Positions 34,961 through 42,254 of a DNA stretch of 64,000 bases are shown here, one piece after another (the first letter of the stretch is position 1; each line of letters starts with the position of its first letter). Under the pieces are notes generated by a model. That model saw only the letters and a list, made by a program, of their open reading frames with translations, was not told where the DNA came from and ran no database searches. This DNA is from Pseudobdellovibrionaceae bacterium (GTDB lineage Bacteria > Bdellovibrionota > Bdellovibrionia > Bdellovibrionales > Bdellovibrionaceae): contig JADJYV010000013.1 in NCBI GenBank assembly GCA_016719575.1, positions 1,302,001-1,366,000 on the forward strand. The letters run 5' to 3'. The translations under genes and the position numbers were made by a program.

Positions 34961-35447
34961 CACCACCCTTTCCTTCAGCGGCAGGCGCGCCATCGGCCTG
35001 AGCCGCGTCGCCCGAGCGAAGTTCCGTATGTCTGATTTTTCCACCGAGATTGGCCGTGTAGGCCAGGCTTAAAAGTGCGAGGGTCGCGATTCCCATCACG
35101 CCGAAATTAAGCGTCCGCCGCCGCGATTCATTTTTTTGGAACCACAATGCAATAAATGCCAAGGCTCCGGTGGCCAAGGTCAGGATTAACGAAAATTTGG
35201 CGACGTCTTCGTGCGATTCAATAAAAGATTCCGCGACACCAGGTAAGTGCTCGACGACTTCTTCCGCCGGCTCGCCCGTGAGATAAACCGGTAGAACCAT
35301 CGCAGCCAATCCAAACAGGACCAGCAATGAAAACTTTTGGGTAGACGCGTTCTTTGTCCATAGCCCGTGGGCCAAAAACAAAAGCGCGACCGGAATCCCA
35401 ATCAAGGGAATGTGATTAATGATGAGATGTAAGTGAGCAAAATTCAT
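34950..35447 (-). CDS. Four-helix membrane protein, first gene of the ATPase operon
   Basis: 165 aa. MNFAHLHLIINHIPLIGIPVALLFLAHGLW is the first span with three His (H5, H7, H12); other spans are FSLLVLFGLAAMVLPVYL, FSLILTLATGALAFIALWF and LNFGVMGIATLALLSLAY. HLHLIINHIPLIG and GEPAEEVVEHLPG with additional His residues suggest possible metal or heme binding (DUF2231-like pattern, uncertain). The tail is Asp/Gly-rich. AGGAGG precedes ATG 35447. It overlaps the LuxR-type gene. Confidence 0.75.
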   Translation of the reverse strand: MNFAHLHLIINHIPLIGIPVALLFLAHGLWTKNASTQKFSLLVLFGLAAMVLPVYLTGEPAEEVVEHLPGVAESFIESHEDVAKFSLILTLATGALAFIALWFQKNESRRRTLNFGVMGIATLALLSLAYTANLGGKIRHTELRSGDAAQADGAPAAEGKGGDDD

Positions 35448-35500
35448 AGCGACCTCCTGGTTTACCTCAATAATGCGATCGAAAGAGAGATTTGGCCATG

Positions 35501-35550
35501 GGGCATATGCCCTAACGCCTTGAATTATCTAGAGAATGGGCATACGCCCA
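35501..35550. promoter_or_regulatory. Paired GGGC palindromes, candidate operator
   Basis: GGGCATATGCCC (35501 to 35512) and TGGGC-ATAC-GCCCA (35537 to 35550) are centred 37 bases apart, 54 to 103 bases upstream of ATG 35447 on the minus strand. The similar arms suggest a dimeric regulator bound on one DNA face, possibly the LuxR-type protein of the operon. Confidence 0.55.
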
Positions 35551-35657
35551 ACAGACTTTTTCCGCAAGAAGTACGAAGATCTGAGCCAAAGGGGGCGAGG
35601 ACTTATCTTCGTTCCAATAAGAAGGCCGCGAAGATTGAGATTCTCTGACCCACGACC

Positions 35658-35697
35658 GAGGCCCATGTGAGTTCAACTTGCCGGGCCTCTTTCTTTT
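35658..35697 (+). terminator. Plus-strand intrinsic terminator without an obvious gene
   Basis: GAGGCCC (35658 to 35664) pairs perfectly with GGGCCTC (35683 to 35689), followed by TTTCTTTT. No recognised plus-strand gene lies upstream, so it may end a small RNA starting in the palindrome region. Confidence 0.65.
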
Positions 35698-35813
35698 ACT
35701 TGAGCAGATCCGAGTCGGGTCAAGTTTTTCAATGGAAAACTTTGCAGATATCGTCGAACTTAATTGGAGTTTCGTGCCATCGCCAAGGCACTAAGATCCC
35801 TTTAAGGGTCCCT

Positions 35814-36200
35814 TCATTCCTTGACCTGTCTGAGGGATCGAACAAGATGCTTTGATTTTCCCAAGGTCCTTCTGCCTCCCTCTGATTTTTCAGATTCTCT
35901 CTGAATGACAGTCTCCGCAGCATGAATTGCGTCATTAAGAACTTTTCTTAGGTCCGCACCCGTCTTTTTTACATGAAGGATCTTCTTAACTCCCGGATAC
36001 CGATAGCTAATCATCACTTCGCTATTCTTTAGAGTACCAAGCGGAGCCCTCGCATCGAGCCTAAATTGAACTTCGATTGATTTGGTTTGACCCGGGCGAC
36101 GATCCAGTCGACGCATCAGGCCTTCAATATGCTTTTGGGTGTATTCTTCTAGAGCTATACTTCTCTCGAAGTTTACAAAACGAATTTTTAATTGAGCCAT
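35814..36200 (-). CDS. HPF/RaiA-like ribosome hibernation factor
   Basis: 128 aa. N-terminal HPF/RaiA beta-alpha-beta-beta-beta-alpha fold: LKIRFVNFERSIALEEYTQKHIEGLMRRL (helix 1), SIEVQFRLDARAP, SEVMISYRYPGVKKILHVKKTGADLRKVLNDAIHAAETVI (helix 2). Strongly basic C-terminal tail. It would bind the 30S subunit and silence ribosomes under stress. AGGAGG precedes ATG 36200. It sits in the stress cluster next to the universal stress protein. The long-form dimerisation domain is absent. Confidence 0.85.
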   Translation of the reverse strand: MAQLKIRFVNFERSIALEEYTQKHIEGLMRRLDRRPGQTKSIEVQFRLDARAPLGTLKNSEVMISYRYPGVKKILHVKKTGADLRKVLNDAIHAAETVIQRESEKSEGGRRTLGKSKHLVRSLRQVKE

Positions 36201-36295
36201 ACAATTTCCTCCTGAGATAATTTATCCATATGTTGCTGGGCTGCTATTTTAGCCAACTCGGCAGGCCCAGAACTTAATTCATTTTAGCTTCCTCG

Positions 36296-37174
36296 TCATT
36301 TCAATATCAAAACCGGAACTTCACTTCCTCTTACAATTTGGCGAGTAATGCTGCCGCCCATGAGCGCTGCCATAGGGCCAACTTTTGCACTAACGACCAC
36401 CAAATCTATTTTCTTCTTTTTCATGGTTGCAAAAATCAGATCAGATGTTGCCTTAAATTCGGCAGCGACAATGACGTCACCAGAGATGCCCACACGATGG
36501 CACTCTTGCTCGATCCAACTTTTCATTCGATCGACTTTCCTTCGGTAGGCGTGAATTTTCGGATTGGATTCATCCAAAGACCATTTGTAGATCACTTCTG
36601 CTTGATGAAACACAGTGAGGTCGGATTTTAGCTCTTTGCAATAAGCTATAACAGTTTTCAGATGCTTTTCTGATGCGGGACTAAAATCACTCGCATAGAG
36701 AATATTTTTAATTTTGGGCGTTACTTTTGTTTTTGGATTGAAAATCAGTAAGCTCAATTTGCTTCGGTGAATTGCAGTTTCCGCAAAGCTTCCCATGGCA
36801 AGACGCAAATAGCCCATTCTGGCGTGTGTAAAAAGACCAATCAGATCTGCGCCTCGATCAGAGGCAAGTTTTAAAAGTCGATCCACAGATTTTGTGTTAG
36901 ACATGGTTTCATAATCAACGACATGAATGTTTTTATCTTCGAGCTTTACTCGAGCCTTTTTTAGCTCTTGTTTTATCAATTTACGTGGATAAACACTGTA
37001 CCGCTCCTCATCCGGAATTTTGAAAGCCAGATTGAGCGCGGATTCATTGTGAGTAGCAACAAACCCAACTTCAACTTTTGATGACGAGCCGACGAGAAGA
37101 CTCAGCGTATTGTGCATACCCTTGAGTCTTTTTTCATCTTGATGAAATGGTTCAAATGCCCACAGTGCTTTCAT
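36296..37174 (-). CDS. Tandem universal stress protein
   Basis: 292 aa, two Usp folds. The first (residues 1 to about 145) is degenerate: MKALWAFEPFHQDEKRL, then DRGADLIGLFTHARMGYLRLAMGSFAETAIHRSKLSLLIF. The second (155 to 292) is canonical: KIKNILYASDFSPASEKHLKTVIAYC, KIDLVVVSAKVGPMAALMGGSITRQIVRGSEVPVLIL, keeping the G-x2-G-x9-G-S/T-type ATP loop. Start ATG 37174 (GGAG 8 bases upstream) overlaps the end of the P-type ATPase by 23 bases, so they are co-expressed. Confidence 0.9.
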   Translation of the reverse strand: MKALWAFEPFHQDEKRLKGMHNTLSLLVGSSSKVEVGFVATHNESALNLAFKIPDEERYSVYPRKLIKQELKKARVKLEDKNIHVVDYETMSNTKSVDRLLKLASDRGADLIGLFTHARMGYLRLAMGSFAETAIHRSKLSLLIFNPKTKVTPKIKNILYASDFSPASEKHLKTVIAYCKELKSDLTVFHQAEVIYKWSLDESNPKIHAYRRKVDRMKSWIEQECHRVGISGDVIVAAEFKATSDLIFATMKKKKIDLVVVSAKVGPMAALMGGSITRQIVRGSEVPVLILK

Positions 37175-39893
37175 GTGTTATTCTCCTTTTAAGAATTAAT
37201 TTTCTAGAAATGAATTTACGAAATTCCTCTGCCCAAAGAACCAAGCTTGCGACCGCCCCGATGGCAAAGAACTGCTCCGTCTCGATTGGCACAGTGTGAA
37301 AGAACTGACTCAAAGGGGCCCAATAGATCACAGCGACATGAAGCAGGTTTCCAATGACGAGTCCGCCAATAAGCCAAGGGTTCTTCAACACATCCCAAGA
37401 AAAGGCAGAGTGAAGTGCTGACCGACAATTGAGGACATTAAACCATTGGCAGACAGCCAGAACTGTGAATGTTTCCGTCTGCACTTGCGCGATTGGAACG
37501 CCCTGAGAGGTACGATAGGCAAACCATCCAAAAGTTGAGACAACAGATGCCAGCACCATGAGCGGTATCCGTGACAAAAGGGCGCGATCTAAGAGTGGCT
37601 GATTTACTGGTATTGGGGGCCTATGCATTTCATTGCCTTCAGCCGGTTCCATAATTAGATTCACTGTTAAAGTTCCTTCGGTGACTAGATTGATCCAGAG
37701 AATCTGCACAGCCGCCAGTGGTATTGGATAGCCAAAGATCAGGGCAAGAAAAAGCACAATGACTTCATCAACTGAAGTCACAAACAAAAATAAAATCAGC
37801 TTCTTGATATTTTGATAAACAAGACGCCCTTCAGAAGCTGCAGCAACGATCGTCGCAAAATTATCATCCGTAATCACAATTTTCGCGGCTTCTTTTGCAA
37901 CCTCAGTTCCCGTGATCCCCATGGCGACGCCGACATTCGCACAAACCAAGGCCGGAGCATCGTTGACTCCATCTCCGGTCATAGCAACAACATTGCCCTT
38001 TTTCTGATAGGCCTCCACAATTCGCAATTTTTGCGCTGGATGAACCCTGGCAAAAACGCTGATGTGGTCAATTTTCTGGGCGAGGGCCTCATCAGAAAGA
38101 AGATCAAGTTCTAGTCCATCGATTGCCAGATCATTATTTTGACTGATTCCAAGCGCTTTTGCGATGGCAAGACCTGTGGCCTTGTGATCACCTGTCACCA
38201 TGACGGGCTTGATCCCAGCGCGTTGACATTCGCGAACAGAGGCGGCTACTTCATCTCTGGGAGGATCGAGCTCTCCAATGAGTCCTAGCAGGGTGATCTT
38301 TCCAGAAAACGGCGCAAAACCTTTTGATCCGTCAATATAGGCATCGCGAACAAAGCCGATGGCCAACAGACGCAGGGCTGAATCCGCCATTTTTTTTGCC
38401 GCAGTATGCACTTCACCACGCAATTTTTCATCGAACGCCTCTATTTTGCCATCATGAAAAATAGAGTCACAGAGCTCTAGCAAAACCTCGGGTGCGCCTT
38501 TTAGATAGACAAGACTCTTGCCCTCAACAGAGTGTTGGGTTGCCATCATTTTGCTATCTGAATTAAAAGGGAGCTCGGCTGTTCTAGGAAATTTATTTCG
38601 AACTGTTGTCGGATCTAATCCACCCTTTGCGCCGAGTGTGAGAAGCGCTCCTTCGGTCGGATCACCGATCATCTTCCACTGAGAGCTTGAATTATCAGGA
38701 CCGATGAGCTGAGAGTCATTGCACAAAGCACAGGCCTCAAATAACTTCTGTAAAGTTTGATCTACATTCGGTGTCAGCTTATACCCGCGCTCCATGAAAT
38801 AGCCTTCGGGAGCATATCCGACACCGGTCACGGTAATTTCTCTTTGGCCCGCCGGCAAATAGAGGGCAGTGACGACCATTTCGTTTCGCGTAAGAGTGCC
38901 GGTTTTATCCGTACAAATAACTGTTGTTGATCCAAGAGTTTCAACAGCAGCAAGACGCCTTACGACGGTTCCCCTACCCGCCATTCTTTGAACGCCGACA
39001 GCCAGTGCGATGGTCATTGCCACTGGTAAGCCCTCGGGCACCAAAGAAACCATTTGGCTAATTGCGATCATAAAAATTTGCGCAAAGGGGATGCCGCGCA
39101 AAAGCCCAAAACCAATGACAAGAAAAAATACCGCTATTGCAGCAATAACTAGATATCGACCAAACTGCTGAATTCGAAATTCGAGCTGAGTCTTTGGCTG
39201 TGCGGTGGTTGTCGCAAGATGAGCAATCCTACCGATTTCATTATTGACTCCAGTCGCAGTTACAATGGCAAGACCTCGTCCCGCCGTAATATGAGTGCCT
39301 GCAAAAATCATATTCTGACGATCTGCCAGCAGCGTATTTTCAGCGAGTTTTCCGATCGATTTGACAACAGGAAGCGACTCCCCTGTCAAAGCAGCTTCGG
39401 CGACAGCAATAGAGGATGCTTCAATAAGTCTTGCATCTGCCGGCACAGCGTCGCCTGAACTTAGAATTAAGATATCGCCTGGCACAATTCTACTTGCTTC
39501 AATGATCTGCTCTTGGCCTCCGCGCAAAATTCTGACCTTCAATTTCGATAATCGCCTAAGAGCTTCTAACGACTGTTCAGCGCGTCCCTCTTGATAGGCG
39601 CCAATGACCGCGTTTAAAATCACGACGACAAGAATTACTAGAGAATCACGAGCTTCACCGATAAAAAAGGCGATACCTGCAGCAACCACCAAGAGATAAA
39701 TAAGTGGGCTAAGGAATTGATTTAGAAAAATAGATAATAGGGTTCTCTTTTTAGGTTCCGGTAATTCATTTGATCCAAATTGTTGAAGACGCTCGCTCGC
39801 ATCATTGTGCGAGAGCCCATGTGTCAAATCTGATTTCAGCTTTGCAACAACTTCATCAGGTTGAAGCGAGTGCCAAGCAAGCTCTTGGTTCAT
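37152..39893 (-). CDS. P-type cation ATPase (PMCA/SERCA-like)
   Basis: 913 aa from ATG 39893 (GGAG 9 bases upstream; the frame extends further but without a better site). Cation-ATPase N-terminus WHSLQPDEVVAKLKSDLTHGLSH...GSNELPE, actuator LTGES (169 to 173), ion-site motif VPEGLP (285 to 290), phosphorylated D329 in CTDKTGTLTRN, KGAPEVLL, hinge TGDGVNDAPALVCANVGVAMGITGTEVAKEAA, and C-terminal cation-ATPase helices. The features match bacterial Ca2+ or Na+/K+-like P2 pumps (MgtA/PMA1 group). It heads an operon with the universal stress protein. Confidence 0.92.
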   Translation of the reverse strand: MNQELAWHSLQPDEVVAKLKSDLTHGLSHNDASERLQQFGSNELPEPKKRTLLSIFLNQFLSPLIYLLVVAAGIAFFIGEARDSLVILVVVILNAVIGAYQEGRAEQSLEALRRLSKLKVRILRGGQEQIIEASRIVPGDILILSSGDAVPADARLIEASSIAVAEAALTGESLPVVKSIGKLAENTLLADRQNMIFAGTHITAGRGLAIVTATGVNNEIGRIAHLATTTAQPKTQLEFRIQQFGRYLVIAAIAVFFLVIGFGLLRGIPFAQIFMIAISQMVSLVPEGLPVAMTIALAVGVQRMAGRGTVVRRLAAVETLGSTTVICTDKTGTLTRNEMVVTALYLPAGQREITVTGVGYAPEGYFMERGYKLTPNVDQTLQKLFEACALCNDSQLIGPDNSSSQWKMIGDPTEGALLTLGAKGGLDPTTVRNKFPRTAELPFNSDSKMMATQHSVEGKSLVYLKGAPEVLLELCDSIFHDGKIEAFDEKLRGEVHTAAKKMADSALRLLAIGFVRDAYIDGSKGFAPFSGKITLLGLIGELDPPRDEVAASVRECQRAGIKPVMVTGDHKATGLAIAKALGISQNNDLAIDGLELDLLSDEALAQKIDHISVFARVHPAQKLRIVEAYQKKGNVVAMTGDGVNDAPALVCANVGVAMGITGTEVAKEAAKIVITDDNFATIVAAASEGRLVYQNIKKLILFLFVTSVDEVIVLFLALIFGYPIPLAAVQILWINLVTEGTLTVNLIMEPAEGNEMHRPPIPVNQPLLDRALLSRIPLMVLASVVSTFGWFAYRTSQGVPIAQVQTETFTVLAVCQWFNVLNCRSALHSAFSWDVLKNPWLIGGLVIGNLLHVAVIYWAPLSQFFHTVPIETEQFFAIGAVASLVLWAEEFRKFISRKLILKRRITHESTVGI

Positions 39894-39907
39894 AGCCAAA
39901 TCTCCAT

Positions 39908-39920
39908 GGACAAATTGTCC
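39908..39920. promoter_or_regulatory. Dyad just upstream of the ATPase start
   Basis: GGACAA-A-TTGTCC, perfect 6-bp arms, 15 to 27 bases upstream of ATG 39893 and next to its ribosome site. Possible operator or translational control. Confidence 0.4.
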
Positions 39921-40119
39921 CGCGGCGAGGCACTTCTGTCCCAACAATTAAAGTCAAACTCATGCTAAACACGCCAAACGCTATTGTCACCCCATACTAG
40001 CAGGGGGCATGCCAGTTGCCTAGTGGTCACGATCTTGCTAAGTTAGCCCTTAACGCGACGGCGCCAAGCGAAATAAAAGAGAAAAAAAATGAACAAATAC
40101 CAAACCGCAAGGAGACACT

Positions 40120-40542
40120 ATGAAGAAACTTAATCTTCCCGTTGAGGAATTTACAACCCTAGATCCCATTACGGCGATCGAAACCACATCGATCGATGAT
40201 CTTATTCTCTTGATGAAAGAAAATGGAGTCCGTCATCTACCGATTGTACGTGGCGAAAAAGTTGTTGGAATCGTCAGTGACCGAGATGTTCGACTTGCCT
40301 CCGGACTTACCTCTCATGAAAAAATGATGATTGAGGCCAAACACATCATGGCGATGGACCCCGTGACGGTGAATTCGCAAGCCAGTCTTGATGAGGTTGC
40401 TCTTGAGATGTCACAAAATAAAATTGGTAGCGTAATTGTGAACGATGAAAACGAAAAATTTCTTGGCATTTTCACCGTCACAGACGCGTTGAATGCGCTT
40501 ATTGAAATTACAAAATCTTCAGGGAATAGCCAAATAAGGTAA
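40120..40542 (+). CDS. CBS-domain protein
   Basis: 140 aa, tandem CBS domains forming one Bateman module: ITAIETTSIDDLILLMKENGVRHLPIVRGEKVVGIVSDRDVR and PVTVNSQASLDEVALEMSQNKIGSVIVNDENEKFLGIFTVTDALNAL. Such stand-alone proteins bind adenine nucleotides and sense energy charge. AAGGAG precedes the ATG. It is divergent from the P-type ATPase/universal stress protein operon and shares its intergenic region. Confidence 0.9.
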   Translation: MKKLNLPVEEFTTLDPITAIETTSIDDLILLMKENGVRHLPIVRGEKVVGIVSDRDVRLASGLTSHEKMMIEAKHIMAMDPVTVNSQASLDEVALEMSQNKIGSVIVNDENEKFLGIFTVTDALNALIEITKSSGNSQIR

Positions 40543-40653
40543 AATTTAAATATCGATAATTAAGTCGATTCGCTGTATTTGTTAAGTCGAATTCAATAAA
40601 CTGCTGAGTGTTTTGTAAAACGCAGGTGTTCTGGTGTACAAGTCAGCCCTTGC

Positions 40654-41310
40654 TTACCGCCGCGAACAAGACAGTCCTAGGGTGGGATCTTCTTTTCCTT
40701 TTGATGGATTGACGGGATACAAATAGGTGATTCCCATTTTGTCGTCGACTTGAAGTCTTATGGTGTTTGATTCTTTATAGTAAGACATGACCGAGTTCGT
40801 TGTTTCCATTGGATGATTGAGCCCCAGACAGTGTCCAATTTCATGAGTAACGGCATCTACAAAAATTTTTGCTGCATCAAAAACTAAAGGCTTTAGCGAA
40901 ATGCGACAGCCGATAACTTGCGATCCATCCCAGGTCTGCTCGGCTTCGCCACCTGAAGTCAGCCCGGCAGTTCCACCATCTTCTATACGAATGGTCCTGT
41001 TTGCCGACAACGCAGCAAAATCTGTATCACTGCTATCAACAAGAGTTACAAAGGCACCTTGAACACTATTATAGTCATCAAATATCGAATTCATCAGCTG
41101 TTGAATAGTTACTGTGGCGCTTCCTGCGAGAGGATCGCCGGTCGGCAAATCGTTGCGCAAGTCCCGCGTTGGATAAGCGTAAACGACAAACAACTTTGAA
41201 CTTGATGTCGACGATCGATCAATGGACCAGAGATTTCCAGTCGGGCTAACTCGAAATCCCAACAAAAGCAGCGAAGTCAAAATCAACCCTGCTAAAACTC
41301 TAAAAGCCAT
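40654..41310 (-). CDS. Exported matrixin-like zinc metalloprotease
   Basis: 218 aa. N-terminal signal/anchor (MAFRVLAGLILTSLLLLGF). Zinc site H156-E157-x-x-H160-x5-H166 (HEIGHCLGLNHP) followed by the metzincin Met-turn at M175 (SVMSYY), the M10/matrixin arrangement. C135 and C161 may pair. Probably secreted to the periplasm or outside; no haemopexin or PPC domain. Start ATG 41310 overlaps the upstream barrel gene by 11 bases, so it is the last gene of a three-gene operon. Confidence 0.85.
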   Translation of the reverse strand: MAFRVLAGLILTSLLLLGFRVSPTGNLWSIDRSSTSSSKLFVVYAYPTRDLRNDLPTGDPLAGSATVTIQQLMNSIFDDYNSVQGAFVTLVDSSDTDFAALSANRTIRIEDGGTAGLTSGGEAEQTWDGSQVIGCRISLKPLVFDAAKIFVDAVTHEIGHCLGLNHPMETTNSVMSYYKESNTIRLQVDDKMGITYLYPVNPSKGKEDPTLGLSCSRR

Positions 41311-41671
41311 AACTTACTCCAATCAACCCACTCGCGTATCCGTTACCGGTAAAATCCATATACGCCGCAAGTTCCGAACGAAACGGAATGACCCATAACT
41401 TGGCCTTCCAGCCCATAGATGTGAAAACCCCAGGTTGCCTTCCTGGCGTATAGACAAATCCAAGATTCGAATAGAAATTATTATCGATATCAAAAATTTT
41501 ATCAAAACCGAAAACTCGGTTGAGCATCCCAAATTCCCAATCCATATATCCAACCCTAAAAGAGCTCGGAGTATAGGTTATTCCCATCGCCACATAGGCA
41601 TGAACGCCGTCTCGTTTGGCCGAGGCTTGCGTGATTAAAAGTGTTGTCACTAAAAATAGAAAGTACTTCAT
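41300..41671 (-). CDS. Small outer-membrane barrel-like protein
   Basis: 123 aa with signal peptide MKYFLFLVTTLLITQASA. The mature part is short alternating amphipathic strands (AYVAMGITYTPSSFRVGYMDWEFGML, FYSNLGFVYTPG, AKLWVIPFRSELAAYMDF, ASGLIGVSYGF) ending in an aromatic residue (GF), typical of outer-membrane barrels. It overlaps the metalloprotease gene and follows the second barrel gene by 1 base. Confidence 0.65.
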   Translation of the reverse strand: MKYFLFLVTTLLITQASAKRDGVHAYVAMGITYTPSSFRVGYMDWEFGMLNRVFGFDKIFDIDNNFYSNLGFVYTPGRQPGVFTSMGWKAKLWVIPFRSELAAYMDFTGNGYASGLIGVSYGF

Positions 41672-41672
41672 A

Positions 41673-42188
41673 CTAAAATCTAACCCCGACGGATAACGAC
41701 TGAACGTCTTGAAATGTTAACGAAAGCAGGTGCGTTGCCAAGTTTCGAATCCCAAACGTCGAGGACATATTTAAATAAAAGAATTTGTAGCTTAAGTTCA
41801 TGCGAACTGCAGGCCCAATTAAAAAATCACTGTCATTCTGTTCAGCGGCAGCGCCTTCATCTTGGAAACCCCTTGAGGTGTAGGCCGCAGCACCCCCGAA
41901 GCCGGCATTGACAGTTCCGTAAAACATTTCGCCGGCTTTCCACGATTTGAAAAAACTAATTTGGTGTGAACTTTGATAGTAGTAATCGCTTTTTACGCCG
42001 GTCGCTGACCACGCAAAGATTTTGTCGTTATGAAGATAGGACACATCGAGTGACGGTATGTAGCGCCCACCAGTCATAGAATTACTTCCAGTACCAATTT
42101 CAAATCCCGCTCGAGCAAGTATGGAAAAAGAAGATGTAAAAAGAAACGAAATAACTAAGAGATACCATTTCACGTTTTGATCTGACAT
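41673..42188 (-). CDS. Outer-membrane barrel-like protein
   Basis: 171 aa from ATG 42188 with signal peptide ending near SILARA. The mature part is Gly/aromatic-rich strands (FEIGTGSNSMTGGRYIPSLDVSYLHN, FAWSATGVKSDYYYQ, GTVNAGFGGAAAYTSRGF, MNLSYKFFYLNMSSTFGI) ending VGVRF with a terminal Phe. First gene of a three-gene operon with the next barrel and the metalloprotease; the trio may secrete, anchor or receive the protease (inference). Confidence 0.65.
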   Translation of the reverse strand: MSDQNVKWYLLVISFLFTSSFSILARAGFEIGTGSNSMTGGRYIPSLDVSYLHNDKIFAWSATGVKSDYYYQSSHQISFFKSWKAGEMFYGTVNAGFGGAAAYTSRGFQDEGAAAEQNDSDFLIGPAVRMNLSYKFFYLNMSSTFGIRNLATHLLSLTFQDVQSLSVGVRF

Positions 42189-42254
42189 AGACACATCTAA
42201 ATTCGATTTTTGAAGGAGTTCAAGACTTTTGCATTACAAATACGGATGGTTTCA

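Larger units (their letters stand above)
35448..35813. other. 366-base gap with palindromes and an orphan terminator
   Basis: Upstream region of the minus-strand membrane protein/regulator/ATPase operon. A plus-strand frame ending at 35648 is not credible as a gene because it begins at a GTG inside the divergent coding start and runs through the palindromes. Confidence 0.5.

Noticed and set aside
35433..35648. Plus-strand 71-codon gene before the orphan terminator
   Set aside because: GTG start inside the divergent gene, no ribosome site, and it runs through the palindromes; a small RNA is more likely.
40006..40019. Sigma-54 promoter (GG-N10-GC) upstream of the CBS gene
   Set aside because: Only the minimal GG/GC spacing matches; the surrounding consensus is weak and such matches are common by chance.
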